A stretch of DNA of 64,000 nucleotides, from NCBI RefSeq assembly GCF_900114045.1, contig NZ_FORQ01000001.1:372001-436000 (forward strand). Reading direction: 5' to 3'. Under the pieces are notes generated by a model, which worked only from the letters and a program-made list of their open reading frames with translations, was not told the DNA's origin and did not search any database. The translations under genes were made by a program, and so were the position numbers. Below, in pieces: positions 8,399-16,004 of this stretch. Source of the stretch: Kaistella treverensis. Its GTDB lineage: Bacteria; Bacteroidota; Bacteroidia; Flavobacteriales; Weeksellaceae. Numbering within the stretch: the stretch's first letter is position 1; every line of letters starts with the position of its first letter.

Positions 8399-9740
8399 AG
8401 TCCTCTGTGCCAGATTTAAATCCGATGGATTTTCGCGGTTTTTCCACCACACGGTAATATTCCAATTCTTTTGATAAAGCCTTAATTCTCTGCTGAAACT
8501 CATCATAATTATTTCGCGAAACTTCTTTTAAAAACTGTTCAACCTGGTTTAAATATTGGTCGGTCAATTTCGTCGCCGCGTCTTTAAATGAGGCATCAAG
8601 CAGCTTTTTATCCAGTTTTATTTCGGTAGAATTTTGGTTTAAATAAAGATTTCTGACACGCTTTTTAAAACTTTGGGTAAAATCTACCAACATGGTGTTG
8701 GAATAAGCTTTCATTTTTTCAGCAATTTCCTGCCAGAAAGGGAGCAAATTTGCTTTGTTAAATTCCAAAATTTTCAGCAAAAGCGCGTCCGACGCCAATT
8801 CTTTAGTCATGTGATACAGTAGCATTTCTGAGCGCTCTTTTGCATTCGGCGGAAAGATCGGTATTGCAACATCAAATCTTCCTGGCGCCAACAATTCGCG
8901 GTCAATTTTAAATAAAGAATCCGCCGCACCAATCATCAGGATTTTTTCTTCCTCAAAGTGACCAATGTAATGCAGAATAATTTCCTTGGTTTCCTCATCG
9001 CAGCCATTTACGGAAGTTTCTTCATTTCTCACAGCCATCAACTGATCAAAATTTTCCAGGAACAAAATCACATTTTCTTCCTGCATCATCGTTACCAGAA
9101 AATCATTAAAGTCGGTTTTCTCATTATCTACGAGCGTAGTTCCGAGAAAATGCTTTTTAATTTCTTTAAAATCATAACCAGTTATCTCAGCAATTTTATT
9201 CGCCCAGAAAATTTTTCCACTTCCTGGAGGACCGTACAGAATAATTCCCGCAGGCTTGTGAATTCCCCAGTTTTCCACAGAAACATTGCTTAGATAAGGT
9301 TCCAAAGCTTCAGAAATGAAGAAAAAAAGGTCGCGGTACCCGATAAAACTGCGTTTGGTGAGTTTGGTGTTTTTACCGAAATAGTTGTAAACAAACTGGT
9401 AATTTCCGCCCAGTTTATTATCGATACCAAAGCTTGAAACCGATGAACGGTACATTCCATTTTCGAAAATTTGCGGCTTTTCGTCCTTAATAACCTGTGC
9501 AACTTTTTCGGTTGGCTGCTTAATGTTAGCAGCAATTTGCTGTACTGATTTGGTTTTGGTTAAATCTTCAGCATATTTTCTCAGAAAATCTTTGTTTTCG
9601 CGTGCAAACTTGATGAATTCCGGTTTTACTTCAAAAGTGGTGGTAAGACAATCGGCGAGTTCCAGGTCGAAGTCCTGAATGAATTTAAGAAAACTTTGAA
9701 TGGATATTTTTAATTCTTTAGCGAGTTCGGCGAGTTTCAT
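8397..9740 (-). CDS. AAA-family ATPase with non-canonical Walker motifs
   Basis: I start the gene at the ATG at 9740 (447 aa) because MKLAELAKELKIS opens an IF2-N-like helical domain (residues 1-55); the upstream in-frame ATG adds only an unlikely 8-residue extension. An AAA module covers about 130-330. The P-loop is GPPGSGKI (170-177), with Ile instead of Thr/Ser. The Walker B position reads VILFLEN (224-230), Glu-Asn instead of Asp-Glu. The Arg-finger-like GRFD (287-290) is kept. A helical, charged C-terminal region follows. The fold is AAA, but hydrolysis may be slow or lost. It lies 48 bp downstream of an XRE regulator on the same strand and probably shares its transcript. Function unknown. 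Confidence 0.85.
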   Translation of the reverse strand: MKLAELAKELKISIQSFLKFIQDFDLELADCLTTTFEVKPEFIKFARENKDFLRKYAEDLTKTKSVQQIAANIKQPTEKVAQVIKDEKPQIFENGMYRSSVSSFGIDNKLGGNYQFVYNYFGKNTKLTKRSFIGYRDLFFFISEALEPYLSNVSVENWGIHKPAGIILYGPPGSGKIFWANKIAEITGYDFKEIKKHFLGTTLVDNEKTDFNDFLVTMMQEENVILFLENFDQLMAVRNEETSVNGCDEETKEIILHYIGHFEEEKILMIGAADSLFKIDRELLAPGRFDVAIPIFPPNAKERSEMLLYHMTKELASDALLLKILEFNKANLLPFWQEIAEKMKAYSNTMLVDFTQSFKKRVRNLYLNQNSTEIKLDKKLLDASFKDAATKLTDQYLNQVEQFLKEVSRNNYDEFQQRIKALSKELEYYRVVEKPRKSIGFKSGTED

Positions 9741-9788
9741 ATAACAAATTTGAATGATACTCAAATGTACAACATAATTTTTTTTGCT

Positions 9789-10313
9789 TTACGGCTCAAA
9801 AGTTTCAAACTTGCCATTTTCATAAAACAGCACAATTCTTTTCACATTAGATTGAGGACTCGCCGGTGCAGTTTTGGGTTCTGAAATCGATGCAGATTCT
9901 AATCGCTGAGAATCGATTATTTCTTTTTTTTCCGGCTCACTGTTAGTTTCACGCGATTCTGGGGAAGGCTGCGCCACAATTTTATCTTCAGATTCGGTTA
10001 CGCCGAAAGATTCGTCGTTGATTAAAGAAAATAAATCGGGCAGGGAAGTAGTTTTCCGTTTCAGTTCAATTTCCGAATTATTTGCCGCTGTTTCGGCATT
10101 TTTTAGCATTTCACCTTTGTCTTCGATGAGCCATTCCCATTCCAGTTCCGGAAAACGGCTTTTAATTTTCATCAAAAAATCCAGCGACGGTTTATTTCTT
10201 CCGGATGTAATATGCGAAATGCTGGAACGCTGCACTTCGATTTCGTCTGCAAATTCTGAAAGCGAAAAGTGCGAATATGCGATAACCTGTGAAATTCTTT
10301 CCTTTAAATCCAT
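9789..10313 (-). CDS. XRE/Cro-type helix-turn-helix regulator with long acidic tail
   Basis: 174 residues from the ATG at 10313; the longer open frame to 10364 would run through the operator cluster and is rejected. Residues 2-65 form an XRE-type HTH: LSEFADEIEVQRSSISHITSG followed by RNKPSLDFLMKI and a WEWLI-type end as in Bacteroidota helix-turn-helix proteins. The rest (about 70-160) is low-complexity and Glu/Ser/Pro-rich, ending in a short hydrophobic segment (KRIVLFYENGKFETFEP). Its start codon sits directly behind three TACA-N2-TGTA dyads, so autoregulation is likely. The AAA ATPase gene follows. Confidence 0.88.
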   Translation of the reverse strand: MDLKERISQVIAYSHFSLSEFADEIEVQRSSISHITSGRNKPSLDFLMKIKSRFPELEWEWLIEDKGEMLKNAETAANNSEIELKRKTTSLPDLFSLINDESFGVTESEDKIVAQPSPESRETNSEPEKKEIIDSQRLESASISEPKTAPASPQSNVKRIVLFYENGKFETFEP

Positions 10314-10315
10314 AT

Positions 10316-10359
10316 TACAAATGTAATATTTATTTTTACAAGTGTATAATACAAATGTA
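10316..10359 (-). promoter_or_regulatory. Cluster of three TACA-N2-TGTA dyads at the XRE gene promoter
   Basis: Three exact inverted repeats TACA-N2-TGTA lie at 10316-10325, 10337-10346 and 10350-10359 (spacers AA, AG, AA), starting 3 bp upstream of the XRE start codon. The first is extended to ATTACA-AA-TGTAAT. On the minus strand the first and third contain TACATTTG, a match to the -7 box TAnnTTTG, so a protein bound here would cover the promoter. A half-matching copy, TACAAAAGTA, is at 10383-10392. Assignment to the XRE protein is inference. Confidence 0.6.
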
Positions 10360-10393
10360 AACAAGCTTCAAGTTCTTAAGGTTACAAAAGTAA

Positions 10394-10423
10394 AATAGGA
10401 TATCAACTAATTGATATCCTATT
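10394..10423 (-). terminator. Perfect 13-bp dyad downstream of terC, probable terminator
   Basis: AATAGGATATCAA and TTGATATCCTATT pair perfectly around CTAA. It lies 24 bp past the terC stop codon; on the minus strand a moderately T-rich tract (TATTTTACTTTTG) follows. The weak T tract leaves open that it is a protein-binding dyad for the regulator promoter just beyond it. Confidence 0.55.
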
Positions 10424-10446
10424 ATTTATGTTATTTGTAAATGTGA

Positions 10447-11538
10447 TTACTTTCGTAAATGGTTGTCTTTTTCCGGGTCATATTTAAGTTTTCTTACCTT
10501 TTTTCTTTCTGGTAAAACCAAGGATAGGAATATACTTCCACCTAAAATTCCTACAATTATAAAGAGTGAATCGGTGGTTGAAAAACCAATATCATCCAGG
10601 TAATGGTGGAATAACATTTTCAAACCGATGAATGTTAAGAGTAAAGCCAGACCTACTTTTAGATATCTGAATTTGTCAATAATACCGGCTAAAAGGAAAA
10701 ACATGGAACGAAGTCCGATGATCGCAAAGATGTTGGAAAAGAACACCACATACGGATCTTTTGTTACTGAAAATATCGCCGGGATGCTGTCCACCGCAAA
10801 TATTAAATCGGTGAACTCGATGATGACTAAAACCAAAAATAACGGCGTCATTTTTCTCACACCGTCGATAGTTACAAAAAACTTATTTCCCACAAACTGG
10901 TTATGAACTTTAAAATGCTTGTTGGCAAACTTAACTACAGGGTGATTTTGCGGATCTATTTTATCTTCATGGTCTTTTTCCAGAAACATCTTCACCCCGG
11001 TAAATACCAGAAAAGCACCGAAGACATACATAATCCATTCAAACTTCTGAATTAAGGCCGCGCCAACGAAGATGAAGATGAAACGCATTACAATAGCGCC
11101 CAGAATGCCCCAGAACAGCACACGATGATAGTTTTTCGGCGCTACACCAAAAGCGGTAAAGACCAGAACCATTACAAATATATTATCCACAGACAACGCA
11201 TATTCCACCACATAACCGGTGAGATATTCAAGACCCAAATTCTGGTTATATAAATAGATACTGTCTTCCAGGTTTCCCGGAATAATTTTCACGGGATGGT
11301 GATGGCGCGAAACCACTTCCTGAAGTTTTTCAATACTGTCGATGCCGTGGAGTAGGTGACCGTAATGGGTGAGTACAAAATAAAAAACCATGGAAAGCGC
11401 AACGACGAAAAAGCTCATCAGCCCTGCCTGTTTCATTGATACCGTATCGGATTTTTTGTTGAGTAAACCCAGATCCAGTGCCAAAATAATAATAATGAAT
11501 ACCAGGAAACCCAGTAGGAAAATAGTCTCGTTTGCCAT
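10447..11538 (-). CDS. TerC/Alx-family integral membrane protein
   Basis: 363 residues from MANETIFLLG; the upstream extension in the open frame is hydrophilic and overlaps the promoter. About nine membrane segments are visible. The family motifs are present: EYALSVDNIFVM near 125-136 and EFTDLIFAVDSIPAIF near 240-255, with the acidic residues thought to bind metal. Length and the His-rich loop between segments 2 and 3 fit the Alx branch. Family members are implicated in manganese efflux and tellurite resistance; the exact ion here is inference. The promoter region carries a TATATTTG box and one TACAATTGTA dyad. Confidence 0.92.
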   Translation of the reverse strand: MANETIFLLGFLVFIIIILALDLGLLNKKSDTVSMKQAGLMSFFVVALSMVFYFVLTHYGHLLHGIDSIEKLQEVVSRHHHPVKIIPGNLEDSIYLYNQNLGLEYLTGYVVEYALSVDNIFVMVLVFTAFGVAPKNYHRVLFWGILGAIVMRFIFIFVGAALIQKFEWIMYVFGAFLVFTGVKMFLEKDHEDKIDPQNHPVVKFANKHFKVHNQFVGNKFFVTIDGVRKMTPLFLVLVIIEFTDLIFAVDSIPAIFSVTKDPYVVFFSNIFAIIGLRSMFFLLAGIIDKFRYLKVGLALLLTFIGLKMLFHHYLDDIGFSTTDSLFIIVGILGGSIFLSLVLPERKKVRKLKYDPEKDNHLRK

Positions 11539-11554
11539 ATTATATGTTAAAAAG

Positions 11555-11599
11555 CAAATATACTGAATTTGACCAAAATTAATACATGTTACAATTGTA
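11555..11599 (-). promoter_or_regulatory. terC promoter with upstream TACA-AT-TGTA dyad
   Basis: On the minus strand a TATATTTG -7 box (11555-11562) lies 16 bp before the terC ATG. A dyad TACA-AT-TGTA (11590-11599), extended to TTACAATTGTAA, lies 27 bp further upstream and matches the three sites at the XRE gene. One such match could arise by chance in AT-rich DNA. Confidence 0.4.
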
Positions 11600-11836
11600 A
11601 AAACATGCAACAGATACAATATTTATTACCGGTCAATGTTTATGATAATTACCGTCAAACAGGCTTTTACCGGCAATATTGCTCTTAAAGTACAATTAAT
11701 ATTTTACTTTAATTATTCTCTTTAAGTAACTGATTTTAAGTGATATTAAAAATTTAAATTAAAATTAATGCAATCCACAAATTAATCAACAGACAAACTG
11801 ACATTTAGTCATGTTTAATGAATTTACAAAAGTTAA
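11600..11836. other. AT-rich gene-free stretch between terC and the M14 peptidase
   Basis: Part of a 351-bp gap between divergent genes. Apart from the two promoter regions at its ends I see no convincing ORF, RNA or repeat here; GACAAACTGACATTTAGTC near 11790 is a loose inverted repeat of doubtful meaning. Confidence 0.5.
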
Positions 11837-11869
11837 TTGTCTTAGTTTGCTATAAAAGTTTTAAATTTG
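11837..11869 (+). promoter_or_regulatory. Bacteroidota-type promoter of the M14 peptidase gene
   Basis: TTG at 11837-11839 and TAAATTTG at 11862-11869, 22 nt apart, fit the -33/-7 pattern. The predicted start of transcription leaves about 15 nt before the ATG at 11890, which supports that start codon over the one at 11818, which lies upstream of the promoter. Confidence 0.5.
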
Positions 11870-11889
11870 ATAATGTAAATTTTAAGCAC

Positions 11890-12996
11890 ATGTCGATTTC
11901 TAAATATTATATCGAAAACCCAAACTTTCCAAAGCGCTATATTTCCCCGGAAAAATTATTTTTTTTCCTACAGCAGAACTACAGCGACTTTATTCAACAG
12001 GTTGGCACATCGGATTTGAACAAACCGATTTATATGTTAAGCTTGGGAAATGGTGATGTAAATATCTTGGCGTGGTCACAAATGCACGGGAACGAATCAA
12101 ATGCTACACATGCAATCCTCGACTTGCTTGAAATCTTCAGAAATCATGCTGAATTAAAGGAAGAATTATTTTCGAAAATGTCGCTCGATTTTGTTTTAAT
12201 GTTAAATCCAGACGGCTCTGAAAAATGGACGCGCAGAAATGCACTTGATATTGATATCAACCGTGATTTTTTAAAGGAATCGAGCAAGGAGATTTTAGTA
12301 CTGAAAGAACTTTACACAAAAAAAAAGTATGATTACGCACTGAATTTGCACGAGCAGCGAACTATTTTCAGCACCGATGGTGTTCATCCCGCGACTCTGT
12401 CATTTTTAGCGCCGTCGCAGGATTTCGAGCGAACTTTAACTGTCGGCCGTCAAAAATCAATGGCAGTTATCAGCAGGATATTTGAAAAATTAAATCCGCT
12501 TTTGCCAAACCAAATCGCTCGCTATACCGACGAATTTTACCCGACATCGTTAGGTGATAATCTGATGAGAAAAGGGATTCCCAATGTTTTATTTGAAGGC
12601 GGACATTTTCAAAACGACTATCTGCGGAAAGAAACGCGCAAATTTTATACAATTGCGCTCTACGAAGCTTTGCACGCAATGGGAGAATTAAATGGAAGCA
12701 CCGAAGGTTGGGAAAATTATAAGGAAATACCTCAGAATAAAGAAACGCATTTCGATATTATTTACCGGAATGTAAAATTAAACACCGAATATCTCTGCGT
12801 TTTAGATATTGCCGTACAGTTTAAGGAAATCATTGATCCCGGAAATTCTGAAATATCCTTTGAGCCGATTGTGGTTGAAGTTGGTGATGTCGGCAGAAAA
12901 AAAGGCTGGCAGGAAATTGAGTGTACTGGGAAAACTTTTGTTTCCGAACACCGCTTTCCGAAACTGAATGAGAAAGTAGATTTTACCATCGAATAA
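11890..12996 (+). CDS. M14-family zinc carboxypeptidase-like protein
   Basis: 368 residues from MSISKYYIENP; the upstream in-frame start at 11818 precedes the promoter. The M14 zinc site is recognisable: HGNES (His and Glu ligands) near residue 67, with LNLHEQR near 155 as the third ligand. NPDGSEKWTRRNALDIDINRD between them gives the substrate-binding Asn-Arg pair. The C-terminal part carries ARYTDEFYPTSLGD and VLFEGGHFQNDY, where the catalytic Glu is expected. No signal peptide, so cytoplasmic. Family members trim C-terminal residues or amide-linked groups; the substrate is unknown. It stands alone, divergent from terC. Confidence 0.88.
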   Translation: MSISKYYIENPNFPKRYISPEKLFFFLQQNYSDFIQQVGTSDLNKPIYMLSLGNGDVNILAWSQMHGNESNATHAILDLLEIFRNHAELKEELFSKMSLDFVLMLNPDGSEKWTRRNALDIDINRDFLKESSKEILVLKELYTKKKYDYALNLHEQRTIFSTDGVHPATLSFLAPSQDFERTLTVGRQKSMAVISRIFEKLNPLLPNQIARYTDEFYPTSLGDNLMRKGIPNVLFEGGHFQNDYLRKETRKFYTIALYEALHAMGELNGSTEGWENYKEIPQNKETHFDIIYRNVKLNTEYLCVLDIAVQFKEIIDPGNSEISFEPIVVEVGDVGRKKGWQEIECTGKTFVSEHRFPKLNEKVDFTIE

Positions 12997-13027
12997 AAAA
13001 ACGAAGACAAACGCTTCGCTTTTTAAT

Positions 13028-13522
13028 TTATTTCACCACCCGGATTCCGCTTGCCAGAAACCGGATTTCTTCTTTAGGTTTTGTAATCGCTTCGATTTCC
13101 GCGGTCGGTTTTTTCGCGTCTTCCGCGTAATGGCGCTGCTCTTCTACCGAAATGGTTTTCGTTTCCGCATTTCCCTCTAAAATGATATTTTTTCCAACCA
13201 GCGACGTTGGAACGAAGAAAGCGTAATCTTTCATTTTAACGAAAAACCTTTCGTTATTATCCGTTTTAATGGTGATCCAACAGCCTTTATTTTCACAGAC
13301 TTCTACCACTTTCCCTTTCACAGCAATATTTTCAAGCTTTGCTGAACTTGAGAGTTTCTGATCTAATTCTGCTGGTGAAATGGCCATTTTTTCTGCTTTT
13401 GCTGAAACTTGAGCACCGTAAAAATCACCAACCAAAGCTTTTCCCGCCGGTGGAGCGGGCGTTTCCTGAGCCAAAATAGTTGTAGCGAACATCACCGATA
13501 AAACAATTGCAAACTTTTTCAT
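13028..13522 (-). CDS. DUF4920 exported protein
   Basis: 164 residues with a signal peptide (MKKFAIVLSVMFATTILAQ). The core VKGKVVEVCENKGCWITI, with two Cys in a CENKGCW motif, and the following beta-rich segment (RFFVKMKDYAFFVPTSL, GKNIILEG) match DUF4920, an OB-like fold found in Bacteroidota. Periplasmic location is expected; function is unknown, with metal or redox binding by the Cys pair possible. A TATTTTTG -7 box lies upstream on the minus strand. It is convergent with the M14 peptidase, 31 bp apart, with a weak CGAAG/CTTCG hairpin between them. Confidence 0.88.
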   Translation of the reverse strand: MKKFAIVLSVMFATTILAQETPAPPAGKALVGDFYGAQVSAKAEKMAISPAELDQKLSSSAKLENIAVKGKVVEVCENKGCWITIKTDNNERFFVKMKDYAFFVPTSLVGKNIILEGNAETKTISVEEQRHYAEDAKKPTAEIEAITKPKEEIRFLASGIRVVK

Positions 13523-13699
13523 AATTGATATTTGAACAAAAATACACTTTTTAAATATTCAGCAATTAAAATTTTTCGATGCTTTTCATAATTCCAAATA
13601 AAATGCGCGGTTAGGTGCAGAAAATTTATATATTTACCGCTTTCAAAGCGAAAAAGTTTAGTTTTTTACCTTTTTACCGCGGCGGGAAAACTTTAAAAA

Positions 13700-13732
13700 A
13701 ATGCCGTTTTAGCGGAGAATTTTTTTGAACTT
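13700..13732. repeat. Short palindromic repeat between DUF4920 and permease genes
   Basis: AATGCCG TTTTAG CGGAGAATTTTTTT in the 249-bp gap between divergent genes. Two related fragments precede it (TTTACCGCTTTCAAAGCG at about 13633 and a TTTTTACCGCGGCGGG stretch at about 13671). Same family as the array at 60116-60335. Confidence 0.5.
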
Positions 13733-13771
13733 GATTATCAAAACATTACAAAAATATTTTTACACTATTTT

Positions 13772-15202
13772 ATGAATAAAAAACTTTCCCTTTGGGACGC
13801 CACAATGCTCGTCATGGGCTCCATGATCGGTAGCGGAATTTTTATCGTGAGTTCAGATATGATGCGGAATTTAGGTTCTGGTTACTGGCTCCTCACCGTT
13901 TGGCTCCTCACCGGAATCATGACCGTAGCGGCAGCAATTTCCTACGGCGAACTTTCTTCAATGTTCCCAAAAGCGGGCGGGCAGTACACCTACATCACCG
14001 AAATTTTTGGCAAAATGACCGGATTTTTATACGGCTGGGGTTTGTTTACGGTAATTCAGACCGGAACAATTGCCGCGGTGGCAATGGCTTTCGGAAAGTT
14101 TACAGCGTATCTCATTCCCGCGCTTAATAATTCCGATCCCATTTTCCAAAGCGGAACTTTCCGCATAACGTGGGTGCAGATTTTAGCAATCGTGGTCATT
14201 TTATTTCTCACATTTATCAATACCAAAGGTGTAAAAAACGGCAAAATATTGCAGAATTTATTTACGACTTCCAAAATAATTGCGCTGCTCGGAATCATCG
14301 TTTTCGGTTTTCTGTTGGTAAAAGATTCGCAGTGGGCGTCGAATATGAGTTTTGGCTGGAACAGTTTTCAGGATTTCGGTAAAGAAGTCGGCAATGATTT
14401 GGTTCCAACTGGCTGGAAATCCATCGGAAGCATCACCCTTTTGGGTGGAATTGCTGCGGCAATGGTCGGTTCGGTTTTCAGTTCCGTCGCTTGGGAAAAC
14501 GTAACTTTCGTGTCGGGCGAAATAGAAAATCCGCGAAAAAACGTCGTAAAATCAATGGTTTTGGGCACCACGATCGTGATGGTTTTATACATGCTCGTCA
14601 ATTTTGTTTATCTGAATGCTTTAGACCGAGACGCCATCGCATTTGCTGATAAAAACCGACCTGCTGTTGCCGCTTCCGAAGTTATTTTCGGTAATCTCGG
14701 CACCGTAATTATGGCGATTTTGGTCATGATTTCCACGTTTGGTTGCATTAACGGTTTGGTTCTCGCCGGCGCGCGCGTTTTTCAAACCATGGCAAAAGAC
14801 GGTTTGTTTTTCAAATCAGCCACCGAAACCAACAAAAACGGCGTTCCGGAAAAATCCCTTTGGATGCAGGGAATCTGGGCATGTATTCTGGCGCTCAGCG
14901 GCCAGTACGGCGATTTGCTGGACATGATTTCATTTGTCATCGTACTGTTCTACATGATCACCGTTTTCGGCGTCATTTACCTTCGCATCAAAAAACCAAA
15001 CCTCGACAGACCTTATAAAACCTGGCTTTATCCGGTAACGCCACTGCTTTATTTGCTCATCGGAACCGCATTTTGCGTGCTGCTCATCTGGTTCAAACCG
15101 AATTACACCTGGCCAGGCTTCATCCTCATTTTGCTCGGCGTGCCCGTTTATTGGTTCATAAACCGGAAAAAAGAGCCGAATAACAGCCAGAAAATGCTTT
15201 AG
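13772..15202 (+). CDS. APC-superfamily amino-acid permease
   Basis: 476 residues with about 12 membrane segments. SMIGSGIFIVSS in the first segment is the APC substrate-binding glycine motif, and FSSVAWENVTFVSGEIENPRKN in the middle is typical of the family. Likely an amino-acid transporter of the inner membrane, antiport or symport unresolved. The C-terminus is short and polar (NRKKEPNNSQKML). It stands alone between a repeat-rich promoter region and a REP-like hairpin that begins about 33 bp past its stop codon. Base composition in this gene is somewhat more GC-rich than in its neighbours. Confidence 0.92.
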   Translation: MNKKLSLWDATMLVMGSMIGSGIFIVSSDMMRNLGSGYWLLTVWLLTGIMTVAAAISYGELSSMFPKAGGQYTYITEIFGKMTGFLYGWGLFTVIQTGTIAAVAMAFGKFTAYLIPALNNSDPIFQSGTFRITWVQILAIVVILFLTFINTKGVKNGKILQNLFTTSKIIALLGIIVFGFLLVKDSQWASNMSFGWNSFQDFGKEVGNDLVPTGWKSIGSITLLGGIAAAMVGSVFSSVAWENVTFVSGEIENPRKNVVKSMVLGTTIVMVLYMLVNFVYLNALDRDAIAFADKNRPAVAASEVIFGNLGTVIMAILVMISTFGCINGLVLAGARVFQTMAKDGLFFKSATETNKNGVPEKSLWMQGIWACILALSGQYGDLLDMISFVIVLFYMITVFGVIYLRIKKPNLDRPYKTWLYPVTPLLYLLIGTAFCVLLIWFKPNYTWPGFILILLGVPVYWFINRKKEPNNSQKML

Positions 15203-15234
15203 GAGCAACGAGATTTTTCATGTGCTCGAAGACT

Positions 15235-15331
15235 GCAACCCGTTTTCCGCACTCGCTTTTTTTGGTTGCGGCGGCGAAGCCGCCGCCGCAACCAAAAAAG
15301 AGCTCAAACAATTGCTCCAACCGGGGCTAGA
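15235..15331. repeat. REP-like hairpin element, copy A
   Basis: A GC-rich hairpin, GGTTGCGGCGGC against GCCGCCGCAACC, is flanked by T7 and A6 runs that extend the stem. Outside lie GCAACCCG on the left and CGGGGCTAG on the right. Read on the minus strand the order is CCCCGGTTGGAG, GAGCTCTTTTTTGG, hairpin, CCAAAAAAAGCGAG, GCGGAAAACGGG. The same order recurs at 43973-44046 and, more loosely, 27677-27742. It may also terminate the permease transcript. Confidence 0.7.
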
Positions 15332-15410
15332 AGTTTTTTTCTTCCTTCTTTCACGGTTTTTCGCGCAAAATACTTCAGCAAAAAATCGCTAACTTTCGGA
15401 AAAAGAAAAT

Positions 15411-15650
15411 ATGTCAGAGTTGGTCCCAATTTTTCAATCCTCTTATTTATATGAAATCGAGTTGGCGAAAACCAAGTTGGCTTCGCGCGAAATTCCGAGT
15501 TATATAAAAAATGAATTCGTAAACAACATCGCGGTTTTTCCAATGTCACAAAATTATTTTCTCATGGTCAGCGAGCGTGATTTCGAAGCTGCTGAAAAAA
15601 TTCTGCAGGAAAACGACGAAATCACCGACGAAGATTTCAAGGAACTATAA
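15411..15650 (+). CDS. DUF2007 (putative signal-transducing) protein
   Basis: 79 residues, soluble. The pattern MSELVPIFQSSYLYEIELAKTKL followed by SREIPSYIKNEF and VSERDFEAAEKIL matches the DUF2007 family, small alpha/beta proteins resembling the regulatory PII/ACT-like fold. No partner is encoded next to it. Function unknown; the family name reflects structural resemblance only. The downstream side is a repeat cluster. Confidence 0.85.
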   Translation: MSELVPIFQSSYLYEIELAKTKLASREIPSYIKNEFVNNIAVFPMSQNYFLMVSERDFEAAEKILQENDEITDEDFKEL

Positions 15651-15664
15651 ATTTCAAAACGTAA

Positions 15665-15894
15665 AAATTTGCCGCTAAAACGGCATTTTTTTTTGAATTA
15701 ACTGCTGAAAGATTTCTAATTTTTTACCTGCTATTTGGGCAAATTTTTTCAATTTGCGTTTCAAATTATTCTACATCATTTTCCAAAATTTTACCTGTTT
15801 TAGCGGCAAATTTTTCATTTTTGAAAAATTCTGCTTTTTACCGCATTAGCTCTACAAAATTTTAGTTGCTTTTTTGGCAAATTTTTTCAATTTT
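15665..15894. repeat. Cluster of AT-rich palindromic repeats in a 354-bp gene-free gap
   Basis: At least four related units fill the gap between the DUF2007 gene and menB: AAATTTGCCG CTAAAA CGGCATTTTT (15665-15690), then units around TTGGGCAAATTTTTTC (about 15735-15755), TAGCGGCAAATTTTTC (15801-15816) and AAAATTTTAGTTGC with GGCAAATTTTTTC (15857-15888). The last one matches 27590-27620 almost base for base. Spacing is about 60-70 bp. No ORF of note occurs here. Confidence 0.6.
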
Positions 15895-16004
15895 CTTTAA
15901 TCAAATTTCCACTCCATTAATTATAATTTTTAAACCACACAACCATATTTCTCTTTGTGCTCCCTCTTTAAATTCCTTATCTTTACGCAAAATTTTTACG
16001 TAAA

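Noticed and set aside
10314-10364. Longer XRE protein starting at 10364
   Set aside because: The extension is translated from the operator cluster and is Tyr/Cys/Lys-rich; the HTH family begins at the second Met.
15266-15549. Short ORFs on both strands around the REP-like hairpin
   Set aside because: They read through the hairpin and the start of the DUF2007 gene and show Arg/Ala-rich repeats typical of GC-rich palindromes, not proteins.
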